From Guadua angustifolia (Eukaryota > Streptophyta > Magnoliopsida > Poales > Poaceae), in NCBI GenBank assembly GCA_036346375.1, contig CM070520.1:17185791-17249790 (forward strand): a stretch of 64,000 bases of DNA. Reading direction: 5' to 3'. This document shows, piece by piece, positions 22,293 to 34,620 of this stretch; position 1 is the stretch's first letter; every line of letters starts with the position of its first letter. Position numbers and translations under genes: made by a program. The notes below the pieces were generated by a model. That model had not been told where the DNA came from, searched no databases, and saw only the letters and a list, made by a program, of their open reading frames with translations.

Positions 22293-23099
22293 GCTTACGC
22301 GCGTAGGGTCCTTTGCGCGTCATCTCCATGATCTCCGGATTCCCATTTCCCTCCTCGATGGTCTTCTTCACCAACGATGGCGCGAACTCGACGACGTGTT
22401 CGCGCCAGGAGCAGAGCTCGCTTCGCCTTCCTCGACTTCACCCCCCCGGGAGGGGGTTTTTGGTCCTCGTCCCCGCCACTCCTCAAGCTTGCCGTCCGAA
22501 GCTTTGGCGGTGACGCGAGCGGCCGGAGGCCCCAAAAGGCCAGGCTCGGTGAACTCCAGGATGATCTAGAGCATCGTCGGCCCCAGCCTTCACATGCGCC
22601 CGGCGTGCGCCCTGCGCGCGCGTCGGGTTCACTTCCAACTGGCCAAGGGGTCGCGCGGCCATCCTCGCTTCCCCTGCGATGGCCAGAATGTTGCTGCAGC
22701 GGCGGTAATTCTTCGAGGTGTCCCCGGGCCAGGGAACCAAGACTGCATCATGCAGGCCTCAGAGCCTAATAGCGCCCGCGCGGCAGTATCCGACTGGGGG
22801 CACTCGTCTTCGACTTCTGCGCACCTTCAGGTCGGTTGGGCCCGTCAACCTGGTGCCCAACCAAATCACCGGGCGCGACCATTCCGACCACTGACTGGTC
22901 GGACACGGAACCACCGTGCCGGCCGCGTGGAATGCTAAGGAGTCAAGAGGCCTATATCTCGAAATTGCATCCCGATCCCCGCGTTTCTATTAACGCCCGA
23001 GGGGTCCGAGCCACTTCGTGCCGATTAGTTTCTAGTCCTCACGAGCGACTGGGGGGCTGCGTCCTTGCATACCCACTTGAGTTGGCGTCCCAACCGGCC

Positions 23100-25395
23100 A
23101 TTGGATCCCTTGCAAACGGTAACCCTCTCGACCCAAGTGCTCGGCCCACGCCTCACTGGCTACTGGCTATGCAGTAATCTGTGGGAAGAAGGAAGTGCCC
23201 ACATGAGATGACCCGTGGTCGACTCGACACATTTTTGGGCTTCTAAGTCCCTGCATCTGCTATGCCTTCTTCTAAATACTAACATCCGACTCCACGCCGA
23301 ACCCCGGTGGTCCCTGAGAGCTATGGTCGCTTGACGAGTGTTCACAACGGAGTAAAAATGCAAAGCATTCAGCAAAATTCCCAAAGTTCATAGCATGGAA
23401 TATTTACATGCATTGTGCCCCCCTGAAGCAAAAAGCAAGATGCAAAGCGCCTAAGCTCATCCGCGGTCATCATCATCCCTGAGAGTCGCTGCCCACCTCG
23501 ACCGTGACCACCGCCACCATCTCACTGTTGTCACCAAGACTTAGCCCGCTACCGTCCGGCGTCCCCTTCGACCCCGCCAATGGTCGCGGTCGGTCGGCGG
23601 CGTTAAGCGGCCGCACAACAGCCAAGACATACTCCGCCACGGACATGGCGACTTCCGCCTTCGCAAGCCGAAGCCACAGAAGAAGTGGGGTAGGTCGCCA
23701 GACGCTACAGACGGATAGGCCGAGGGCGAATGCATCTCGTCAAGCCCGAGGCTCCCGCAGATCCACTCCTGGGCCCGCGCCCGCCATGCTCTCGGCCGGA
23801 CTAAGCACGCGATAAGATCATCGCGCAGGTACACCGTTTCGGCACCCCGGCAAGTTCCTTCTCCGCTGCACCGCCCGAACCGCAGCGTTTCCACGCCTCG
23901 CGCGCCTCGGTGAGCTTCCTCCAAAGCTCGAATCCAGCCGGCCACGCGACATTTCGCGCATATGCCACCGCGCTCGGATTCGCAGGAGGCTTCCAACCGC
24001 TACCACAGACGCAGCTCGGGCGCCGGAGGATCGCCCACGGCGATCGGGCGACTGGAGTGGTTCTGGGCGCTGGGCCTTTGCCGAGGCGGTCGCCGAGAAC
24101 GCGCCACGGCCGACCACCCCCGAGCCGAAGCTCAAGCAAAGAAAGAAAAAAGCTCGGCGGCCAACAAGATCGGAGCTGAAACCACCTTGACATCGTGCAA
24201 AGGCTCACTCCGCAATGGGGTCCCTAATGCGAAGGTCAACAAGGGCAACATGAGCCCCTCTTCAAGGTGATGGCGATCGCGAAGGAACGGATCTCTTGGG
24301 TCCGACCTCAGTGGGGTCCGCCACCGCTTCCCGCTTCGACCGCCGATCATCACCCCCGCCACCATCGCTGCCGAAGTGTGCTAACTCCCCTTCTCTGCCG
24401 CGTAAGGGCAAAAGGAGAATGGGAGAGCAGAAGAACAATTATGCGATAGTTTGCTCCTCTGCGCCATATTTATATGCGCAGGGCGGAGCGAGCGAGGCGG
24501 ACGCTATTCGGCGACGCGGCAAGACGCCAGATTAACTACATCGCCCGGCGCGACGGATGTGTTTTGTTCATACCCCCGTCTCACATTAAAATGCGACGGG
24601 ACGGTTGGGACGAAGGACGCCAGGTCGCCGGTGGAAGCGAAGATGCGACTCTTCGATTTCCGTTCTAGCTCAGGCTGACTGCATCGACGGTCGACACGAA
24701 GCAACGTCTGGATGGGCCACGGTGGCCCCAAATGGATCGGGGCCCGGTAGAAGAAGCCGCACCGACGAAGGCTAAGTAAAGGACCCGACCGCCGCAGCAC
24801 CTCCTGCATCCAAAATAAAAGTTAAGGCAATCTTTTTCTTAAGAGTGCTTCCGCATTCGTTTTTCCACCTCGAGTCCAAGCATTGTGAAGCGATCACAAA
24901 CTTGATCTCAAACACCCCGCTCGGGGGCATCGAGCTCACACACTTTTTTCGGTCGATGACCCGGCCATTATTGGGTCCTCCTTAGCGGCAACCCTCTCGA
25001 CCCGAAGCACTATGGCTCACGCCCAGCTGGCTACTTGCTATGTAAGTAGTGCCTCACGGAAGAAGGAAGTTCCCACGAGGTGCAACTCATAGTTGGTCGG
25101 AAACACTCCTCTCCCGCGCAAGTGTAGATGAGCACTTGCGCCTAAGTGCCCGTGACTCACACCTGCCGATGACTTGATCACCGTGGGTTTCCTTAGCAGA
25201 ACCCTTTCGACCCAAACACTACGGCCACGCCCAAAGCCTACTACATTTAAGTAATGTTTTATGAGGAAAGAACTACCCATAGCATACAACCCATAGCTGG
25301 TCGGGAACACTCCTGTCCCGCGGCGAATACAAGCGAACATTTTGCTCCTTAGGCCCCAGCTCCTATTTCGAGTCTCCCTCAAAGGTGTTAACATG
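23100..25395. repeat. three dispersed/tandem copies of a 170-180 bp repeat
   Basis: The motif AACCCTCTCGACCCAA, followed by GGCTACTGGCTATG, a GAAGAAGGAAG run and CATAGTTGGTCGG, occurs at about 23115, 24995 and 25200. The last two are adjacent. It lies inside the gypsy element, with no gene recognised in 22900-25600. Confidence 0.7.
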
Positions 25396-25599
25396 ACGAC
25401 CTACGCTTGCATAAACCTTTGCGGTTTCTGAAGCTATGGCCATCGAAATGTTTATCATCTCTGGGAGGCACGGAAAAGGGGAGGGCGTACGGACTGCCCC
25501 GTCCGGCTAAAAATGACAGTTCATTACAAGAAAAAATTATTACAAGAACCAAAATGATCAACTTTCTTCTTGTTTCCGGTGGAGGATGCTCCCTGGTGG

Positions 25600-28450
25600 A
25601 ATCCTACCGGCGATCTCCTGTAAGGAGCACTGCTCTGAATCCTTCGACCTCTCCGTCGGACCGGTTCGACGCAACCCCGCTGCTAACAACGGCAGGGTCG
25701 ATGCCACGATAATGGGAGAGTGCAAAGACTAGCGCCGAGCAAGCCCTGAGCTCTATCCCCTCACTCACCGAACGCTCGACATGCTCCCAAGACGCGCGGC
25801 TGGCAGCGTTTAAACTCGAACCCGCCAGAGGTTCCAGCACTCGATCGCGGATCTCCCGACCGACTTCGTGGAGGGTCGTTAGCCGCCGCCCGCCGGACAG
25901 ATCCCGCTCCGCCAGCTCCTTCACGGAGAAGGCTCTCGCCGCCGCCGCGGTCGCCGTGATCACATTTCTCCACCGCCGTCTTCCGCGCCCCCACGGCATC
26001 GCTGAGCTCCTCCTGCAACGCTGCAGATCAAAGCGATGTTAATGAGAAGGTGGGCGGTTTGCAATCGTGGAAGACTGAATTAGGTTATTCTCGCTACCAC
26101 CGAAGCCCTTTACGCTGGAGCTTCAAAGACGCCTCGGTCCGTGTCTTCCGCCGAGTAAGCGTCCTCTTGGCGTGAGTCCGACCCTGAGCTCGATCAAGCC
26201 ACCTCGAGCTGCACTTTTGCGGCAAGCACGACGCCCCTCGGCATCGAGGGTGCCGCCAGTGCCTCGAGCTCGATATCCTCATCTCCTCGGATTCGTTATC
26301 CGGCGCCTCGAGCAGCCTCCTTCGACCCTTCCGCCTGCTCGGTGCCAGGCTTCCCGAGCCTCGCAGAACTTGGGGTGTAGAGCGGTCGCCTCTTTTGCGG
26401 CGGTCACCCTTTGTTCATAGTAGAGTGGAGAGCCGCCAAGATCTCCCCGACCGAGCCAGCTTGCTGTAAGACCTGCACTTCATTTAGCCTCGACGGCCGC
26501 TAAAGCAAATCAAAGATCAAGTCAAGAATCCGCCGATTACTCCGCAAGTCAAGGGTAACCTCAAGAATGACCTTCACCATCTACCGAGCCCAGACAGCCT
26601 CCACCCCCGACAAATTTGGCTCAGATAAGCCTCCACCTGCTGCGCGCCCTCTTCGAAGGTCCCCCACAACTCGACCTCCGCCGGCCTCCCACAGCCGCAG
26701 CTTCCCGGAGGGTCGCGTTCGGCCAGCCATGGCACAGTCGGGCGTGTCTCGCTTGGTAGAGGATATTCGCCGCCATGTCTCGTGCTTCGACGTCAACAGC
26801 CCCCTACCGGGTCATCCCTCCGATGGGTCCTCGGGCGGCGACGTAGGTCATGTAGGCACCAGGATTGCGCCAGCTGGCGCGGGCCCTGGCGGCGAAGGCA
26901 AGAGCTCATTCGCGTCTCCTCCGGTCCCCGACCCGTCGGGGGGTACCGGAGTCTCCGCGCGCTCCAACTCCTGGAGGGCCACCGGCGGCGGCCCCGATTC
27001 TGCCAACGGCGGCAGGTCGTCGCTCGACGCACCGACCATTGCTGGGAGCGGACCTGGCGCCGTTTCACGCTGGACCACCACCTCGTCCGAGCTTTCCACC
27101 GCCGAGCGATGGAACGGGAGCAGCATTTTCTTCGCTGGCCTCCTTGGTGGAGGCGTGTCGCCCTTTCGCTTCCCCTGTGGACGCCTCCTCTTGCGGACTT
27201 CCACCGCGGGCGCTGGCGATAGAGGGGCTCGTGTCGATACCCTCGCAGGGCTCGCCATCAATCAGTGGCCCGAGGAAGGCATCATACGGATCGTCGAGGC
27301 TGTCGCCACCTCCGTTGCTCGAGGACGATGCCGGATCAGCGGTACTGATGGCGGTGGTCACAGAGGCGCCCTCGCCGCGCGCAACTTTGGCCATGCGCTC
27401 CCTTTTCTTCTCGCTCCTCCTCTCCTCTATCAGCTTCTTGCGGGCGGACTCATTCTGGGCGACCGCCTCACGGGCCTGGGCCTTCTGCTGCTTTTCTCCC
27501 GGCAGAAGCGGTCGGGACACCATCTTGCCCAGTCCTTGAGTGGTGTAAAATCACTAGTTAATTCAGATGTCGAGAAGCTGAGGACACAAGAAGAGGGGAA
27601 AAAGGAACTGCTCGGCCCACCAGGCTCGGGGGGTTCTCCATCGAAAAAGGTTCGGGTCCGCCACCCGCCGCCATGATAGTGCCCCCGACCAGCACATTGG
27701 CCACCCTGGCCTCAAGCTCCGACGCGGCAAAATCCGTCGCGGCCATCCTCATGGGGTCGGACGCCTACCATACAGAACATGGGGCGAACTCGCCCATAAG
27801 GGGTTGCACGCAAGATCTTCATGAACGCTGCACAACGGCATCGCTAGTCGCCCGCCTCCACAAGCTTGATCCGCTTCCAAGATTGGCTCCACCTTCTTTT
27901 TTCTCCTTCTTGTCGAGGCCCCACCCCAATCTTCCTTCGACTCGGGAGACGGCCGTGAAGGTCAAGGCCGCCTCCTGTGTTCTCGAGCATAGAACCACTC
28001 GAATGCCACCCTCGGCTCGATGTCGGCAGCCTTCAAGGATGTACTCCGTCCCCGCGACCAGAGCGTAGCCGATGGCCGCACTTCCATGGACGCCGTGGCA
28101 GCCGCCGACTTATCTCTCCACGACGGGCGAGAAGAGGTATTTCTACAAAGCCAAGGAGGCTCGATCCTCAGAACGCCTCACACAAATAAGCTATGAAGAT
28201 CGCTATGTGGAGCACGCCGTTAGGGTTGAGATGGTGCACCTCAACCTCAGAGAAGTGCAAGATCCCACTGACGAAGGGATGAAGCAGAGTCCGAACTCAA
28301 GGCCAGAGAACCAAAGGGGACCACGATCTCCCCTCCTCCGGGCTGGTTCCGCTGCCCCATTGGGACCCTCCATTGCGAGGCATCCCGGGGAGAAGGAACC
28401 TTTTTCTCCAAATGGCTACGGCTAGGCAGAGCGGTGCACTCGACCACTTA
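25600..28450 (-). pseudogene. antisense ORF of the gypsy element (PF04195-type), broken
   Basis: On the minus strand, about 28290-28160 encodes VEVHHLNPNGVLHIAIF and LCEAF, the hallmark of the Putative gypsy-type (Transposase_28) domain. About 28010 encodes a WFY motif. 27523-27065 encodes a Lys/Arg/Glu-rich coiled segment (KKLIEERRSEKKRERMAK) and an acidic Ser-rich tail. 25999-25604 ends with SALVFALSHYRGIDPAVVSSGV and GEVEGFRAVL. Frames change repeatedly. It runs opposite to the LTR promoter, as known for the additional ORF of Tat-type gypsy elements; its function is unknown. Long plus-strand frames over the same bases (26567-27676) are composition artefacts. Confidence 0.65.
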
Positions 28451-29489
28451 CATCTTCGATCAAGGGGCAATCGGGGCTCTGGAGGAGAGGAATGTGAGTA
28501 ACTCTCCCCAATTCCTTTATTTTCTCTTTCGCTTCAGAGAAACCGAGGAACGAGGAAGACAAAGGCAAACGGGGCGGCGAAAGCAAAAGCAGAAGTATGC
28601 CCTAACGCCTCTCCCGCCAGTTTTATGGGCGCCGAATGTGCACCACCCAAAACAGCACCAAATTAACGCTGTCGACCGGTGAGCACCACCAAGACGGCCT
28701 TGTATGAAGCATCACCATCGTGACGGAGCGCCACGACGCGCACCGGTGAGTCAGACGCTTTAATCATCTCGCCAGATTTAATTCTCACGCGCGATTAAAT
28801 ACTTGCAAAGATGTCGGTATCGCCTGGGTGAAACGCCTCACGACCCTTGATCTCCGCCTCCGGTCGCCTCAAACCGCCCGGCAGGAGGAAAAGTCCACTG
28901 TGCCTTTGCGCCTCGAGGTGGCGAGAAGGCTTGAATGCTCGACGAATAAGACTCGCCGTGAGTCCCAAAGGCGGATCCACGGATGGGTCCCTCGCCGACC
29001 TCGGCAGCAAACGAGCGAGGGCAAGTTTAAGGCGAACCCTGGGTCTTTAGTTGGGTTGGCGACGACCCAATCGCTTTAGCTCGTGGTCCGAGACCATATT
29101 TCAAACTCTCCTCATGAGCCCCCGAAGGGCAAAGAAGCCACCGCGCCCGAGTAATGAACGGCTCGGGTCCAAGACGGGATTGAGTAAAGAAAGGTTTTTT
29201 ATGGGTCGCCCCTAGCGGGTCGGACACCCAACGCAGGATCGCTCGCCGGAGATCGCTTGACCTCCAGGCCCACTCGGATAACCCGCTTGCGCCCACGAGC
29301 ACGGTGTTCGCCGACGAGGCAAACACGCTGCCTACTCACCCCTCCGTGTCCCACACTGCGACGGGCGAACGTGGGACCGACAAATGCCTTCCTCTCGCAG
29401 ATTGCCTCGCCCGATGAGGACTCGAGATGGATGCCCCTTGCCCAGCTACGGCGTAAAAATAGCACTAACACGCCCACCACGGCGTAAAA

Positions 29490-30180
29490 ATAGCACTAAC
29501 ACGGTCGCGTCTAGCTACGACGTTAAAGAAGCAATGAACCGAACCTCTCGCGAAGGCATCTCGACTTCCCAACCGACCACTTGTCAAGCGTCCACCACGA
29601 CGTTAAAGAAGCGAGCCGAACCGAACCTCTCGCGAAGGCATCCGACCTCCCAAATGACCACGGCCGCCAAGGCCCACCACGACGTTAAAGAAGCCGAACC
29701 AAACCTCGCGAAGGCATCCGACCTCCCAATGACCACGGCCACGCCTAGCTACGACGTTAAACAAGCAATGAACCTAACCTCTCGCGAAGGCATCCGACCT
29801 CCCACCAACCACGGCCAAGGCCCACCACGACGTTAAGAAGCGAGCTTGGGAACCGGAACCTCTCGCGAAGGCATCCGGACCTCCCAAATGACCACGGCCG
29901 TGTCTAGCTACGACGATAAACAAGGGCCGAACCGAACCTCTTGCGAAGGCATCCGACCTCCCACCGACCACGGCCAAGGTTTAGCTACGACGTTAAACAA
30001 GGGCCAGAACCAAACCTCGCGAAGGCATCCGGACTCCCAAATGACCACGTCAAGGCCCACCACGACGTTAAAAAGCACTCGAACCGTAACCTCTCGCGAA
30101 GGCATCCGGACCTCCGCTAACCGCTGCCACGCCCAACAAGCGACGAAACCAAATTAAAAATCGAACCTCGCGAAGGCGAT
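29490..30180. repeat. minisatellite, about 70-80 bp unit, nine copies
   Basis: The core CTCGCGAAGGCATCCGACCT appears nine times between 29545 and 30175, alternating with CACGACGTTAAAGAAGC. It sits between the antisense ORF and the 3' LTR, the same position as the repeats in the gypsy element at the window end. Confidence 0.92.
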
Positions 30181-30657
30181 CGGGCGTTTATGCCGACCGG
30201 CTCAACACGAGTCGAGCCCTCCGACTAAGTCGGTCGGACTCGTCGACTCGATAACCCCCGACCGCTTCTTCGACCTGCTCGGGGGCTCGGGTTAAGACTC
30301 CACCGGTGCGCTTCGCCAGGCGACCGGTAAACAAATTGACCAAGCCGACGACACCGCTTCAAGTATTAGCTCGATCCACTGGGGCTCAGCTCGATCAAGT
30401 TTGCACTCTTCCGACTTTTCGCTAATCGGTAGACTTCGACCACTCTTCGAGAGCAAATGGGCTACACCCACCGGGTGCTTCACACAAGACCCCATCAAAA
30501 CCGGACCGACTAAGTCGGTCGGGCTCATCCAGCAAAGTGGCCGCCGCTAAGAATATCCGCGCCTTGCCGTGACAACATCAGATCGCCGAGAAGGCCATGT
30601 AAGTCGAAGACAAAGGGCCCATCCAGAACGCCAGATTTCAGACGGCCCCGGGGCTAT

Positions 30658-31706
30658 CGATTTAATACTCATACCAGGTACCCCACAAAGAAAGTACACA
30701 TGATCAGATTTCTCTCACCATTTGGGCTCGAACCCAAATCAGCGATGTCGCCAGGCGGAGAGGGTATTACCCGAGTCTCCGCTCCCACAAAGAAGATGGG
30801 ATTATCATTGAATATTGGCCGGATCACCGAATAAACCATCTTGGGCCCGCCTTAGCCCCAAGGGGCCCCAAGGACCTCGCCCCGACCAGCCTCCTAGGGC
30901 GCTTCCAACTTGGTCGCTGGTCAGCGCCCCGCCGCCCCGACTGTGCCAGGTCGAGCCCCAAAGAGCTCTAGCTTGACGGCCCCGCCATATCACCGGCCGG
31001 CACTAAGCCGGTCACCGCCCCATGGACACGACAACCATGCCGAGACAGTGGTTTTTCCTCAAGGTGGCTGGGCACACCGAGTCAAGCACCCATCCACTCG
31101 CCCGCCAGTACAAAGAAGAAGGCTTAACCCGAGGCGGTGCCAAGGCACAAGATAGACGGCACAAGATCTCGACAAGCAGCATGTGGCAGCGTGGCGCCTT
31201 CCCAATGAAGCACCATCCTTTGTGTCTACTAACCCGACATGGGTAAGCAAAGAACCCGTCACCACCAGACCAAGACCAAGACTAGCATACCCCTACCTCT
31301 TTTCTCCAAATTTTGTGTAACCTTCCTCCGACTATATAAAGGAGGCAGGTCCCCAAAGAATGGGGCTTAATCCCTCATTCCTCCATATCCCATCTCGCTT
31401 GTTTCCCGACCGAACGATCGCTCAAGCTCCCGAAGCCGCTGTCGGGCGAGCGCTAAGGGCTTGTCCTTAGCCCTCGTGATGTAACCTTTCATACTCGAGC
31501 AACGAGATCCACCACCACTTAACCGGAAGTAGGGACGCTCACCGAACCAAGATAAATGAGACTCCTCACCAACCAAGATAAAATCCGAGACTCCTCACCG
31601 ATCCAAAGGTTCATCCGAGGCTTCTTTAGCCTAACCATTCGAGGAGAGGGGGCGCGTGATCCCCTATACTTACAAATTTACTTGCAGGTTATACGAAACA
31701 CCGACA
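30658..31706 (+). repeat. gypsy 3' LTR (right)
   Basis: About 1,049 bp. Preceded by the polypurine tract and followed by the AAGCC duplication. It contains the TATA box CTATATAAAGG (31333-31343) and a polyadenylation-prone T/A-rich end (TATACTTACAAATTTAC). Confidence 0.88.
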
Positions 31707-31711
31707 AAGCC

Positions 31712-33211
31712 AGAGCCAAAGGTACCAATTGATCCAAAAGCGGCGAACACTTCATGACATGTCGTGCAAAGTTGTTACCGTGCTGGCCCAACTATGAACG
31801 GACAATAATAAAGGCTACACGTAAGAATAAACGTGGTCAGCGGCGGCAAAGAAGAAGAGAGACTAAGATCGAGAACCTCGAGAGGTTTATGAAGGAGGCA
31901 GAATCGCCCACAACCGCAGCTCTTGGATTAATAGATGATCTCCCAATGGCAAAGGTCGATGGCAATATCGGGCCGGCCGGAGCCGATTGACCCTAATGAG
32001 ATAAAGGATCCGCCAACCAAGATGCGTAATTTCACTTAATGGTACATGACAGAGTCCGCCAAGGAAGAATGATGTTCCTCCATATCAAAGAAGATGATTT
32101 TTATCAGGCCAAGAAAGATATGGCTCAAATTCGATGACTTCTACCATATTTACCATGCCGACGCCATCAACGTGTCTCTCATGAGCAGTCGTGCCCGTAA
32201 GTGTCAAGCTCATACCTTTACTGTGTGCTTCCTCGCATAATAAAATTGCAACTCTTAAACTTATGCCTTTCTATGTAGAATGGAGATACAACGATGTAGA
32301 AAAGAGAACATCTTCAACGTGGGCTTCATCGACCCGTAGATTGTTAACGAGCACGCTATATCTCGATGCAAAGAAGAAGGATGTTGAGGATTACATTCTA
32401 GATGCATTCTTGGGACAAAGACTACAAACTGTATATACTTCTACCCTTCAACTTCGAAAGTACGATATATACAACCTCTCGTTTATCTTTTCCAAGGCAT
32501 TGCTAATACTACTAGCTAGTTACATATATGTTGCAATACATGAATAGGTTTCATCGATCCTTCTTGTCATCAAGCTTGATAGCAAATGCAGATCATTGTT
32601 CAAGACTCAAAAAGGACTCCGTGAAAAATATCAATATATCATTGACATGCTAAATAGGTATATAGCACATATATATACGATAGTTTCCTTATTATATTGA
32701 AATACCTTGCTAATTCAAACTCTGATAATTACTACTCATAATAACACATCACACAGGGTATTCGCAAGGTTCCAAAGAAGCAACAAGGAGATTTCGAGAA
32801 TGAATTTGATGTACAAATAAGCACTCAAGCACGATAAAGAATATTAATATGCCGTAATGCTTTTTCATCCCAATAATAATTGTTTTTTTCAAATTTCATC
32901 GCAAGTTCTACAACAGACGGAAGGAAACAACTTATGTAGCTATTATGTGTGCCACTATATGCAAAGTATTACCCACGGCAATGTGACGACAACCAACGCC
33001 GAGGTAGTGTGAACATGTCAATTTCTTAGTACTTACACTTTAATTACATGTCCAGAGATTTATTTACTTCCCGCTTTGTCAGCCCAACATCGATGTGCAA
33101 GGCGTGATCCCGCCGCACCAGGTTGCAGCATCCAAGAACAACTCATTGGCTTTATTGTCGACGAGATTGTATCCACCAAAGGCGAGTTCCACGCAAATGG
33201 TTGGAGACCTT
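31712..33211 (+). pseudogene. CACTA-1 second gene, 3' part (Ulp1-like)
   Basis: Continuation of the gene broken by the gypsy element. Recognisable pieces are DDFYHIYHADAINVSLMSS (about 32130-32190); VGFIDP and IVNEHAIS (32320-32370), then VEDYILDAFLG (32380-32420); GLREKYQYIIDMLN (about 32618-32660); YYVCHYMQSITHG (about 32941-32980); and EQLIGFIVDEIVSTKGEFHANGW (33138-33206). This order is that of the C48/Ulp1-like C-terminus of CACTA second genes. AT-rich introns separate the pieces, and stops are present. CACTA-2 interrupts it at 33211; after CACTA-2 the frame continues from 45029 and stops with TAA at 45070-45072. Confidence 0.7.
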
Positions 33212-34620
33212 CACTACAGGAAACGACATCAGTGTCGTCGGCCAAAATATCTATGTCGGCGGTTTCATAACCGACGACAAACATATGCCCTGTATCGGCG
33301 GCAATATATCAGCCCGACGACATACATACTCCCTGGCACGATGACTAGTTGGCGCGGGCAGGATTATGAATTTCGTTTCCCGCGAAAAGTACCTATGTCG
33401 GCGGCCAACAGTGTGCCGACAATACAGTCCCTCCCACTAACGGCAACCTAACGCCCAGGCGGAAGGACTTCAACGCGGTCCCACATGGCAGTGGGCAGAA
33501 CCACTTGTGTCGGCGGGAAATAGTATGCCGCCGACAAAAGGGAGGTCCCACATGGCAGTGAACTTCAAAGCGGTCCCACATGACAGCACCACCTTTTATC
33601 GACGGCAAATAACATGCCGACGACATTATTAATTCCAAATGGGATTAGAAAATATTTTTGTTGTTTTTAAAATTTAGAAAAATCAAATATAGCTTTTAGA
33701 ATGGTTGTTACGTACTCAACATACATTTGTATGAAATGTGGTATATTTATTTTTAATTAATTGGTATGTGACGGCGATGTGTTTGTTTAATTAATATACT
33801 CTCCTAGCTAAAGTTTCAATTAATGCACTTTCTAGTGACGATGTAACACCGGGTGATCGGAAAACGAGGAATGACTCGCACGCATGTTGTAAAACCCTAA
33901 AATGACAATTCAAATGTCTTATTCGCCCGCCTAAGGCGCAATAAAATAATCTACCGCTTGGTGTGTTTCATGTGTTTTACTTAGAAGGGCCAGGAGGTCG
34001 ACCTTTTCGAGCGAGCGAGGAAAGTGTATGGATGAGCTAGGATGGTATTCGCCATGTTGTGGAGGTGCATGCAGTCGGTTCGATTGATACCGTGGAAGCG
34101 CAAGGGATTATTGTCGATACGCTGGAGCCTCTGTGTCGGCGGCTGTACTTATACCGATGACAAAAACGATACAGTGTCGGCGCTTGTCACCAAACCGTCG
34201 ATAAAGCTTGACACAAATGACTTAGTGTCGTCGGCTAAGGGTAGGCCGATGACACAGATCACGTGTCTCTGCCGGTGGGACCACCTACTGCTACGAAAGT
34301 TTGGGCCATTTGACTTAGACACAAATGACTCAGTGTCGTCGGCTCCAAATCGGCCGACGACACAGCTCGTGTGTCTCTGACGGTGGGACCAACTACTGCT
34401 ATAAAAGTTTGGGCCATTTGACCTAGACACAAATGGCTCAGTGTCGTCGGCTCCAAGTCGGCCGACGACACAGTTCGTGTGTCTCTGACGGTGGGACCAA
34501 CTACTGCTACGAAAGTTTGGTCATGTGTCTCTGCGGTGGGACCACCTGCTGACACGAAACTTTGGGTCTAGGGTCAGTGTCGGTGGTACCTAGGAGGCCG
34601 ACGACAAAAGCCTTTCATTT
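33212..34620. repeat. CACTA-2 left subterminal repeats
   Basis: TGTCGGCGGC, GTGTCGTCGGC and complements GCCGACGACA recur more than a dozen times. At 34180-34560 they form about 105-115 bp units that also contain CTACGAAAGTTTGG and GTGTCTCTGACGGTGGGACC. They are the likely binding sites of the element's accessory protein, by family analogy. Confidence 0.85.

Larger units (their letters stand above)
21288..31706 (+). mobile_element. complete Tat-like Ty3-gypsy retrotransposon, pol-less
   Basis: Two LTRs (21288-22292 and 30658-31706) are flanked by a perfect 5-bp duplication AAGCC (21283-21287 and 31707-31711). The LTRs run from GACGAATACTCATACC to AAACACCGACA. A polypurine tract of the CCCGGGGCTA type directly precedes the right LTR, and a TATA box (CTATATAAA, 31333-31341) is on the plus strand, so the element is plus-oriented. 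The expected gag-pol is reduced to short unrecognised GC-rich frames after the left LTR (22300-22900). A Putative-gypsy (PF04195-like) ORF lies antisense at about 28300-25600, followed by minisatellite repeats and the 3' LTR. This layout matches Tat-lineage elements such as Grande and Retand. It depends on other copies to move. Confidence 0.88.

Noticed and set aside
26567..27676. 369-codon plus-strand open frame in the gypsy element
   Set aside because: Opposite to the PF04195-type antisense ORF, GC-rich, low-complexity, no domain; several overlapping frames exist on both strands.
29490..30180. Regular repeats resembling a CRISPR array
   Set aside because: Repeats and spacers are both similar to each other, units vary in length, and the context is a plant retrotransposon; it is a minisatellite.
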